From Chryseobacterium gleum (lineage in GTDB: Bacteria; Bacteroidota; Bacteroidia; Flavobacteriales_D; Sanyastnellaceae): a DNA stretch of 5,025 bases. Below are positions 1-5,025 of the stretch, one piece after another (the first letter of the stretch is position 1; every line of letters begins with the position of its first letter). Location of the stretch: contig CAMCYM010000133.1 of NCBI GenBank assembly GCA_945883885.1, positions 1 through 5,025 of the forward strand. Reading direction: 5' to 3'. The notes below the pieces were generated by a model. The model saw only the letters and a list, made by a program, of their open reading frames with translations. It was not told the origin of the DNA and ran no database searches. The position numbers were made by a program, and so were the translations under genes.

Positions 1-1078
1 CTTGGTCGCGGCCCTGCTGCGCGGGGCCGGGCTGGAGACGGCCTGCGTGGGGAACATCGGGCGCAGCTGGGCCCGCGACCTGGCCGCGCGGCGCGCGGAA
101 GGCCGGCCGCCCGCCCCGTACAGCAGCGTGGAGGTCAGCAGCTTCCAGCTCGACGGACTCGATTCGTTCCGTCCGGAGGTGGCGATATTGTTGAACATCA
201 CGCCGGACCATTTGGACCGGTACGGATATGATTTGGGCCGCTACGCCGACTCGAAGTGGCGCATCACGGCCTACCAAACCCCCGACGACGTCCTCGTCCT
301 GAACGCCGACGACGCCCTGAGCCTCGAACGGTGGGCCGGCGGGGTCGTCGCGGACGGCACCGCCGCCGAACGCGGCACCCGCGCGCGGGTCGTCGCGCTC
401 AGTTCCGAGCGGACCGTCGACGACGTCCGAGCTGGACTCGCGGCGCGCGGGCTGGAGCCCTGGGGCGTCGGCGGTTTGGCCCCCTCACACCTTGAATTCA
501 TTCTGGAAATCCCTGATCGTCCTTTTGCCATGACCATCCAAGAACTCGCCCTGCAAGGCAAACACAACGTGTACAATTCCATGGCCGCGAGTGTGGCCGC
601 CCGCGTCCTCGAACTCCGCAAGGAAGGCATCCGCGAGAGTTTGCAGCGCTTCGACGCCATCGAGCACCGCATGGAATTCGTCCAAGAAGTGAACCGCATC
701 CGGTTCATCAACGACTCGAAGGCGACGAACGTCAACAGCGCATGGTATGCCCTGGAAAGCGTGCCCGGGCCCATCGTTTGGATCGCCGGAGGCGTCGACA
801 AAGGGAACGATTACACCCCGCTGCTGCACCTGGTCGAAGAAAAGGTCAGCCACCTGATCTGCCTCGGAGCGGACAACGCGAAGCTGATCAGCACCTTCGG
901 TCCGCTCGTGGGCCACGTCAGCGAGGTACGGTCGGCCGCCGATGCCGTCGCCCAAGCCTATGCCTGGGGCACACCGGGGAGCACCGTGTTGCTGTCGCCC
1001 GCCTGCGCCAGCTTCGACCTCTTCGGCAGCTACGAGGAACGCGGCACCGCCTTCAAAGCAGCCGTCCGCGCCCTCTGA
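1..1078 (+). CDS. murD: UDP-N-acetylmuramoyl-L-alanine--D-glutamate ligase MurD (5'-truncated by window)
   Basis: Cytoplasmic ATP-dependent amino acid ligase that adds D-glutamate to UDP-MurNAc-L-Ala in peptidoglycan precursor synthesis. The first full codon is at base 2 (TTG, an internal Leu, not a start) and 358 codons remain. MurD is usually 440-450 residues, so the N-terminal UDP-binding domain and the P-loop (GKTT/GKST type), about 90-120 residues, lie outside the window. Visible motifs, numbered within the fragment: GNIG 17-20; ExSSFQL 44-50, whose Glu matches the metal-binding Glu157 of E. coli MurD; NITPDHLDR 65-73; K85 in YADSKWRI, which aligns with the carbamylated Lys198; GKHNVYNSMAA from 186; EHRMEF from 221; NDSKATN 237-243; GGVDKGNDY 263-271; SPACASFDLF 332-341. 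The central and C-terminal ligase domains therefore look intact. The wording of these motifs is typical of Bacteroidota MurD. The stop TGA overlaps the ftsW start by one base. The gene expected just upstream, outside the window, is mraY. Confidence 0.97.
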   Translation, partial: LVAALLRGAGLETACVGNIGRSWARDLAARRAEGRPPAPYSSVEVSSFQLDGLDSFRPEVAILLNITPDHLDRYGYDLGRYADSKWRITAYQTPDDVLVLNADDALSLERWAGGVVADGTAAERGTRARVVALSSERTVDDVRAGLAARGLEPWGVGGLAPSHLEFILEIPDRPFAMTIQELALQGKHNVYNSMAASVAARVLELRKEGIRESLQRFDAIEHRMEFVQEVNRIRFINDSKATNVNSAWYALESVPGPIVWIAGGVDKGNDYTPLLHLVEEKVSHLICLGADNAKLISTFGPLVGHVSEVRSAADAVAQAYAWGTPGSTVLLSPACASFDLFGSYEERGTAFKAAVRAL

Positions 1079-1080
1079 TG
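1076..1080 (+). promoter_or_regulatory. murD stop / ftsW start overlap (TGATG)
   Basis: The murD stop TGA (1076-1078) and the ftsW start ATG (1078-1080) share one base. The preceding bases (gcagccgtccgcgccctc) contain no purine-rich Shine-Dalgarno sequence. FtsW is therefore probably translated by re-initiation or 30S scanning after MurD termination. The coupling is inferred; the overlap is seen directly. Confidence 0.8.
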
Positions 1081-2334
1081 AAGGTGCAGGGCATTGAGGT
1101 GCCCACGTCGGGCACGTTGTGGGCACCGTTTGAGCGCTTCGGACGGCGGCTCGAGGGGGACCGGGTCATTTGGATGGTCACCCTGTTCCTCAGTCTGCTG
1201 TCCCTGCTCGCCGTGTACAGCGCGATCTCTTCGCTCGCCTTCAAAGACAATGCCGGCTCGCTGAAATTCCTCGGCAAACAGGCCTTCATGATTGCCCTCG
1301 GATGGGGGGTGATGGTGGCCGTGCATCGCATGAATTTCAGGTACTTCGCTCGTGCGGCGGCCGTGCTGTTCTACGTCGCCATCGCCCTGCTCTTGCTCAC
1401 CTGGGTCATGGGCGAAAACGTGAACGACGCACGCCGCTGGATCCGCGTGCCCGGCGTGGGGCTCACGTTCCAGCCGTCGGACTTCGCGAAAGTCGTCCTC
1501 ATCGCCTACGTCGCCCGCACCATCAACCAGCGCCGCGAACAGCTGCAGTCCTTCCGGCACGGCGTGTTGCCCGTGCTTCTGCCCATCGCCGTCATCTGCG
1601 GCCTCATCCTCCCGGACAACCTCTCCACCGCCGCCTTGCTGGCGACCGTATGCCTGGGCATGCTCTTCGTCGCCGGCACCCCCTTCCGCCACATGCTCCT
1701 GATCGGCGGCATCGGTGCAGGGGCCTTGTTCGGCATCTACAGCCTCGGCAAATCTGCGCCGGAAATGCTGCCGCGCTTCAGCACTTGGGCCTCGCGGATC
1801 GAGCAGTTCGCCGGCGGAGATGCAGCGCCCGAAGCCGAAGTCGGAGGGGCCGTCGTCCCGGCCACGTCGAGCATGGAGTACCAAATCGAACTCGCGCAAG
1901 TGGCCATCCACCGGGGCGGACTGCTGCCCCACGGTCCGGGCACCGGCGCCTCGCGGAACTTCCTGCCCCACCCCTACTCGGACATGATCTTTGCCTTCAT
2001 CGTCGAAGAATGGGGCGCGGTGCTGGGCGGGCTCGGCCTCGTGCTGCTGTACCTCATCCTGCTGTACCGCTCGTTGCGGGTGGCCTACCGCTGCCAGCGG
2101 TTCTTCGGAGCCCTCCTCGCCGCCGGACTGTCCTTCATGCTGGTCTTGCAGGCAATGACGAACATGGCCGTGGCCGTCCGCCTCTTCCCCACCACCGGCC
2201 AACCGCTCCCCGTGGTCTCCTACGGCGGCACGTCGCTCATCTTCACCTGCCTGTCCATCGGCATCATCCTCGCCGTCTCCCGGTCGGTCACCGACCCGGA
2301 AGGCTGGGAACGGGCGCACGGCGTGCCGGCATGA
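1078..2334 (+). CDS. ftsW: Septal peptidoglycan glycosyltransferase FtsW (SEDS family)
   Basis: Polytopic membrane protein that polymerises lipid II into glycan strands at the division septum, working with the transpeptidase FtsI. Length is 418 residues (E. coli FtsW is 414). By hydrophobicity I place ten membrane segments near 30-50, 64-82, 90-110, 138-152, 161-178, 183-200, 204-222, 304-330, 342-362 and 384-402, with a large extracytoplasmic loop at about 223-303. Family motifs: ARRWI 118-122, QPSDFAK 132-138, PDNLSTA 179-185, FLPHPYSD ending at D302, EEWG 310-313, QxxxN 358-362, PTTGQPLPVVSYGG 371-384. D302 matches the essential SEDS catalytic Asp (Asp297 of E. coli FtsW). QPSD in place of the common QPSE and NLSTA in place of the DxGT type are usual in Bacteroidota. 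The frame is open upstream to about 742, but that part reads antisense-like Arg-rich sequence within murD; the start at 1078 gives the normal N-terminus and the tight overlap. RodA is the paralogue to exclude; the dcw context and neighbours favour FtsW. Confidence 0.97.
   Translation: MKVQGIEVPTSGTLWAPFERFGRRLEGDRVIWMVTLFLSLLSLLAVYSAISSLAFKDNAGSLKFLGKQAFMIALGWGVMVAVHRMNFRYFARAAAVLFYVAIALLLLTWVMGENVNDARRWIRVPGVGLTFQPSDFAKVVLIAYVARTINQRREQLQSFRHGVLPVLLPIAVICGLILPDNLSTAALLATVCLGMLFVAGTPFRHMLLIGGIGAGALFGIYSLGKSAPEMLPRFSTWASRIEQFAGGDAAPEAEVGGAVVPATSSMEYQIELAQVAIHRGGLLPHGPGTGASRNFLPHPYSDMIFAFIVEEWGAVLGGLGLVLLYLILLYRSLRVAYRCQRFFGALLAAGLSFMLVLQAMTNMAVAVRLFPTTGQPLPVVSYGGTSLIFTCLSIGIILAVSRSVTDPEGWERAHGVPA
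2331..2334 (+). promoter_or_regulatory. ftsW stop / murG start overlap (ATGA)
   Basis: The murG start ATG (2331-2333) overlaps the ftsW stop TGA (2332-2334) in the classical four-base arrangement. Purine patches upstream (ggaagg and gggaacggg, about 2297-2315) are too far from the ATG to act as a normal ribosome binding site. Translational coupling is the likely way murG is started. Confidence 0.8.
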
Positions 2335-3476
2335 AGCGCGTCGTCCTCTCCGGCGGCGGCTCCGGCGGCCACATCTCCCCGGCCCTGGCCATCGCGGACG
2401 AAATCCGCCGCCGCTATCCCGACTGCGACATCCGATTCGTGGGCGCGCTGGGCAAGATGGAAATGGACAAGGTCCCTGCGGCAGGCTACCCCATTGAAGG
2501 CCTCTGGATCAGCGGGTTGCAGCGGAATTTCCGCGACCCCAGCAACCTCCTCTTTCCGCTCAAGGTGCTCGTCAGTGTGCTGAAGTCCGGGCGCATCCTC
2601 CGGCGATTCCGTCCCGAAGTGGCGGTGGGGGTGGGCGGCTTCGCCAGCGGCCCGTTGCTGTTCCGTGCCTCCCTCGCGGGGATTCCCACGTTGATCCAAG
2701 AGCAGAACTCGTATCCGGGCATCACGAACCGGGTGCTGGCGAAGCGGGTGGACCGCATTTGCGCGGGATTTGCCGGGCTTGAGCGGTGGTTTCCGGCGGA
2801 GCGGGTGGTGCTGACGGGGAATCCGGTGTGGGGGCGGGTGGCGGTGCCAGAGTCGGGGGGACGGGATGCGGCTGTGGCGGCGTGGGGCCTGCGGCCGGAG
2901 CGGCCGGTCGTGGCTGTGCTCGGGGGGAGCCTCGGCGCTGCGACGATGAACGAGGCCGTGCGCCGCGGGGTGGAGCGCGGGGAATTCGGTGGGGAGGGGG
3001 TGCAGGTGATTTGGCAATGCGGCGGGCGGTTCGAGGCTGCGTCCCAGGCGTGGCTTGCCGAGCAGGGGAACCCGGCCGGCGTGGTATGCCGGGGCTTCAT
3101 CGACCGGATGGATCAGGTGTACGCGGCTGCAGATGTGGTCGCTGCGCGCGCCGGGGCGATGACCCTTGCGGAGCTGGCGATCGTGGGGAAGCCGTGTGTG
3201 CTGGTCCCGTCTCCGTACGTCGCCGAGGACCACCAAACCCGCAACGCCCGTGCCCTCGTCGACCTCGGCGGTGCCCTCCTCGTCCACGACCGGGACGCAC
3301 CGGGGCAGCTGGCTTCTGCTGTCACCGACCTGCTCGGCGATCCGGTCCGATGTGCGGCGATGGCCACAGCCTTGCATACGGCTGCCCGTCCGGATGCCGC
3401 GGCCCGCGTGGTCGATGCGCTGGAAGGTTTGGTCCGGGCGCGGCAGGCGCACGGCCCTTCAACCCCTCGCCCATGA
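2331..3476 (+). CDS. murG: UDP-GlcNAc:lipid I N-acetylglucosaminyltransferase MurG
   Basis: Peripheral membrane GT-B glycosyltransferase that transfers GlcNAc from UDP-GlcNAc to lipid I, making lipid II on the cytoplasmic face. Length is 381 residues, somewhat longer than E. coli MurG (355). The N-terminal acceptor domain (about 1-165) starts with GGGSGGH at 8-14, where H14 corresponds to the conserved catalytic-loop His and S11 replaces the usual Thr. It continues with FVGALGKMEMDKVPAAGY, GVGGFASGP and QEQNSYPGITN, and ends near TGNPV 162-166. The C-terminal donor domain (about 170-365) has GGSLGA 198-203, AGAMTLAE 274-281 with E281 at the position of the UDP-contacting Glu269 of E. coli, and EDHQTRNA 299-306. 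The start at 2331 is chosen because it is four residues before the first beta strand motif and overlaps ftsW; the frame stays open far upstream without homology. Codon use changes within the gene: C-ending codons up to about 2730, strongly G-ending codons to about 3210, then C-ending again. Its product is the substrate of FtsW encoded just before it. Confidence 0.97.
   Translation: MKRVVLSGGGSGGHISPALAIADEIRRRYPDCDIRFVGALGKMEMDKVPAAGYPIEGLWISGLQRNFRDPSNLLFPLKVLVSVLKSGRILRRFRPEVAVGVGGFASGPLLFRASLAGIPTLIQEQNSYPGITNRVLAKRVDRICAGFAGLERWFPAERVVLTGNPVWGRVAVPESGGRDAAVAAWGLRPERPVVAVLGGSLGAATMNEAVRRGVERGEFGGEGVQVIWQCGGRFEAASQAWLAEQGNPAGVVCRGFIDRMDQVYAAADVVAARAGAMTLAELAIVGKPCVLVPSPYVAEDHQTRNARALVDLGGALLVHDRDAPGQLASAVTDLLGDPVRCAAMATALHTAARPDAAARVVDALEGLVRARQAHGPSTPRP
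2967..3000 (+). other. Candidate G-quadruplex-forming tract inside murG
   Basis: Four G-tracts lie on the coding strand at 2967-2970, 2979-2982, 2991-2994 and 2996-3000, separated by loops of 8, 8 and 1 bases. This allows a four-layer quadruplex under relaxed loop limits (up to 12), but fails the strict 1-7 rule. It lies in the G-rich middle of murG, so it may be no more than a result of GGG and GAG codon choice. Folding is not shown. Confidence 0.3.
3473..3476 (+). promoter_or_regulatory. murG stop / murC start overlap (ATGA)
   Basis: The murC start ATG (3473-3475) overlaps the murG stop TGA (3474-3476) by four bases. The preceding stretch (cccttcaacccctcgccc) is pyrimidine-rich and cannot pair with an anti-Shine-Dalgarno sequence. 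Coupled translation is the simplest reading. Confidence 0.82.
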
Positions 3477-4855
3477 GCCGACCGGTCTATTTCATCGGAA
3501 TCGGCGGCATCGGCATGAGCGCGCTTGCCCGGTTCTTCCGCCACGAAGGCGCCCTGGTCGCCGGGTACGACCGCACCCCGTCCGACCTGACCGCAGCGCT
3601 CGAACGGGAAGGCATCGCCATCACCTTCGCCGATGACCCCGCAACGCTGCCTGCCGCCTTCCGCGACGCCCCCGATCTGCTCGTCGTCCGAACCCCGGCC
3701 GTGCCGGAAGACAGCGCTCTGACCCGCTACTTCCGGGACCGCGGCGTGCCCATGCTGAAGCGCAGCGAAGTCCTCGGCGCGCTCACCGCCGACCGGCCGA
3801 CCCTGGCCGTCGCGGGCACCCACGGCAAAACGACGACCACGGCTTGGCTCGCCCACCTGCTCGACGGCACGCCGGGCGGATGCACCGCCTTCCTCGGTGG
3901 AATCGCCGCCGCCTCCGGCACGAACCTCCATCTGCGGGCCGGAGCGCCCTGGACCGTCGTCGAGGCGGACGAATACGACCGCAGCTTCCTGCACCTCCAT
4001 CCCACGCACGCCGCCGTGACCAGCGTCGACCCGGACCACCTCGACATCTACGGCACGGCGGAGTCCTTCCGGGAAGGCTTCGAGGCCTTTGCCGTGCGCG
4101 TCACCGGCAGGTTGCTCGTCCACGCCGACGTGCCGCAGGACGCCTTTCCTGGGAAGGCGGTGGAACGGTACGGGACCGCGGTGGACGAGGCAGACCGGGT
4201 CCAGCGGGGCTTGCTCCATGCCGCCGTCGGGCCGCGCCTTGCGGACGGAGGACGGACGCGTGCCGACCTCGTGCTCGATGGCGAGCGGGTGGCCGAGGGG
4301 GTCCTGTTTGCGATGCCCGGAGAGCACAACCTCGCGAATGCAGTGGCCGCAGCAGGTTTGGCCCGGGCGGCCGGGGCCAAGGTGGACCAAATCGTGAAGG
4401 GACTAGCTGATTTCCAGGGGATTCACCGGCGATTCGAATACCGGCTCCGTACGCCCGAGCACGTCATCATCGACGACTACGCGCACCACCCGACCGAACT
4501 GCGCGCGGCCATCACGACCGCGCGTTTCGCACACCCCGGAAAGCACCTCACCGGAATTTTTCAACCACATCTGTACACCCGAACGCGTGACAACGCCGCA
4601 GGGTTTGCCGAAGCTTTATCGCTGCTCGACCGCGCAATTCTGCTGCCCATCTACCCTGCAAGGGAGCTCCCGCTGCCCGGTGTGGATTCACAGATGATTC
4701 TTGAAAAGATGTCGCTTCCGGCCCGAGAGCTCGTTGAAGTACGGGGGATATTCGAGTGCCTGAAAAAGCGCCCTCCCGAGGTCCTTTTGGTGCTGGGAGC
4801 GGGGGACATCGACCGCACGGTCGCCCCGCTGGTGGAGTTCCTCTCCCGACCCTGA
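3473..4855 (+). CDS. murC: UDP-N-acetylmuramate--L-alanine ligase MurC
   Basis: Cytoplasmic ATP-dependent ligase that adds L-alanine to UDP-MurNAc, the first peptide step of the precursor. Length is 460 residues; E. coli MurC is 491 and Bacteroidota forms are generally about 450-465. The N-terminal UDP-binding domain opens with IGIGGIGMSALA (8-19). The ATP-binding domain has the P-loop GTHGKTTTT from 115 (Lys119), EADEYDRSFL 164-173 with the metal-binding Glu/Asp cluster, and DPDHLDIYG 186-194. EHNLANAVAA (from 284) and GIHRRFE (316-322) lead into the C-terminal domain with DDYAHHPTEL (334-343), FQPHLYTRTRD (363-373), YPARELPLPGV and LGAGDIDR near the end. EADEYDRSFLHL and DDYAHHP separate MurC from MurD, MurE and MurF; Mpl is unlikely because of length and context. 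The start at 3473 is fixed by the motif lying seven residues later and by the murG overlap; the frame is open upstream only as a shadow of murG. All key residues I can check are present. Confidence 0.97.
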   Translation: MSRPVYFIGIGGIGMSALARFFRHEGALVAGYDRTPSDLTAALEREGIAITFADDPATLPAAFRDAPDLLVVRTPAVPEDSALTRYFRDRGVPMLKRSEVLGALTADRPTLAVAGTHGKTTTTAWLAHLLDGTPGGCTAFLGGIAAASGTNLHLRAGAPWTVVEADEYDRSFLHLHPTHAAVTSVDPDHLDIYGTAESFREGFEAFAVRVTGRLLVHADVPQDAFPGKAVERYGTAVDEADRVQRGLLHAAVGPRLADGGRTRADLVLDGERVAEGVLFAMPGEHNLANAVAAAGLARAAGAKVDQIVKGLADFQGIHRRFEYRLRTPEHVIIDDYAHHPTELRAAITTARFAHPGKHLTGIFQPHLYTRTRDNAAGFAEALSLLDRAILLPIYPARELPLPGVDSQMILEKMSLPARELVEVRGIFECLKKRPPEVLLVLGAGDIDRTVAPLVEFLSRP

Positions 4856-4900
4856 CCGGAAGACCGCGGCGGATGCCCCCAGGTCCACCTGAACCCCGCG
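4856..4900 (+). other. murC-ftsQ spacer, 45 bases, no terminator or promoter seen
   Basis: This is the only gap between genes in the window. It has a short inverted repeat (CAGGT-CC-ACCTG, 4880-4891), but the two-base loop and lack of a T-tract make it unsuitable as an intrinsic terminator. I see no Bacteroidota-type TAnnTTTG -7 box and no Shine-Dalgarno sequence next to the ATG at 4901. Read-through transcription from murC into ftsQ is therefore likely. The spacer contains no stop in the murC frame after the TGA at 4853-4855, so the two genes share a frame. Confidence 0.6.
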
Positions 4901-5025
4901 ATGAAACGCCCCGCTGCCTCCCCGTCCCGCTCCCGGTCACGCCGGCCCCGTAGCCTGCGCGCCGTAGCCGTCGTGCTGGTCCTTGCCGGAGTGGCCGTCA
5001 CCGCCGGGTTTGCCATCCACGCCGA
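4901..5025 (+). CDS. ftsQ: Probable cell division protein FtsQ, N-terminal part (3'-truncated by window)
   Basis: Only 41 full codons are present, so the POTRA and beta domains that define FtsQ/DivIB are outside the window. What can be seen is an N-terminus typical of a type II single-pass membrane protein: a strongly basic cytoplasmic segment (residues 1-20, many Arg and Ser, as in SRSRSRR at 9-15), followed by one hydrophobic segment at about 21-39 of Ala, Val, Leu and Gly. FtsQ is a low-abundance divisome protein whose periplasmic part connects FtsL/FtsB-type proteins and FtsW/FtsI to the early ring. The call rests on the hydrophobic profile plus position: in Bacteroidota ftsQ directly follows murC and precedes ftsA and ftsZ. 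ATG at 4901 is the only ATG, GTG or TTG in this frame between the murC stop and the membrane segment. The ATG at 4873 is in another frame and meets a stop at 4953. A different membrane or exported protein cannot be excluded from 41 residues. Confidence 0.75.
   Translation, partial: MKRPAASPSRSRSRRPRSLRAVAVVLVLAGVAVTAGFAIHA

Noticed and set aside
742..1077. Upstream extension of the ftsW frame to an ATG at 742
   Set aside because: The extra 112 residues are Arg-rich and encoded in a shifted frame of conserved murD sequence; the normal FtsW N-terminus begins at 1078.
1030..2319. Long minus-strand open frame (429 codons) opposite ftsW
   Set aside because: It is an antisense shadow of a highly conserved gene in GC-rich DNA. 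The translation is rich in Gly, Asp, His, Glu and Gln with no recognisable domain.
1170..2330. Upstream extension of the murG frame across ftsW
   Set aside because: The translation is Arg/His/Pro-rich and unrelated to MurG; GGGSGGH lies seven residues after the ATG at 2331, as expected.
2220..3452. Long minus-strand open frame (410 codons) opposite murG
   Set aside because: It overlaps the whole of murG, starts within ftsW, and has an Arg/Pro/His-rich translation typical of GC-driven spurious frames.
2786..3472. Upstream extension of the murC frame across murG, suggesting a fusion
   Set aside because: The extension is a Gly/Arg/Cys-rich shadow of murG; MurC normally starts a few residues before IGIGGIG.
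3113..4390. Long minus-strand open frame (425 codons) opposite murG and murC
   Set aside because: It lies opposite two well supported genes and has no motif; long antisense frames are expected with C- or G-ending codons.
4880..4891. Inverted repeat CAGGT-CC-ACCTG as terminator or operator
   Set aside because: Five-base stem with a two-base loop, no T-tract, and chance repeats of this size are common.
4853..4901. MurC-FtsQ fusion by readthrough, since both share one frame with no further stop
   Set aside because: One intact TGA separates them, sharing a frame has a one-in-three chance, and a cytoplasmic ligase joined to a membrane anchor has no support here.
4756..4953. Small + strand open frame of 65 codons over the murC end and ftsQ start
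   Set aside because: It overlaps two supported genes in another frame and is Pro/Arg-rich without recognisable features.

Overview
The window is a stretch of a division and cell wall (dcw) cluster, read entirely on the + strand: the 3' part of murD, complete ftsW, murG and murC, and the first 41 codons of a gene that is almost certainly ftsQ. I see no mobile element, RNA gene, CRISPR array or defence-type system. Nearly every base is explained by these five genes.

Organism: the gene order murD-ftsW-murG-murC-ftsQ, without murB or ddl between murC and ftsQ, is the one I know from Bacteroidota. The protein signatures agree: ALQGKHNVYNSMAA and FINDSKATNVNS in MurD, FLPHPYSD and PxNLSTA in FtsW, GKMEMDKVPAAGY and PSPYVAEDHQT in MurG, and YPARELPLPGV in MurC. 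None of the four internal starts has a convincing Shine-Dalgarno sequence, which also fits that phylum. By eye the base composition is about two-thirds G+C, high for Bacteroidota, so a GC-rich environmental lineage is likely. I cannot place it further.

Layout: 1-1078 murD (5' end outside the window); 1078-2334 ftsW; 2331-3476 murG; 3473-4855 murC; a 45-base spacer 4856-4900; 4901-5025 ftsQ start (3' end outside). The first three junctions are stop/start overlaps (TGATG, ATGA, ATGA), so the genes are very probably one transcript with coupled translation. The murC-ftsQ spacer shows no terminator or promoter.

How the genes work together: MurC adds L-Ala to UDP-MurNAc and MurD adds D-Glu, both in the cytoplasm. 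MurG later adds GlcNAc to the undecaprenyl-linked muropeptide (lipid I) to give lipid II at the inner face of the membrane. FtsW polymerises lipid II into septal glycan outside the membrane with its partner FtsI. FtsQ links the divisome together.

The main things that stand out are an abrupt change from C-ending to G-ending codons inside murG (about 2730-3210) with a possible G-quadruplex at 2967-3000, a Thr-to-Ser change in the MurG glycine-rich loop, a low-complexity acidic patch in the large FtsW extracytoplasmic loop, and an Arg/Ser-rich cytoplasmic tail on FtsQ. None of these amounts to a new system; this is mainly an ordinary, highly conserved region.
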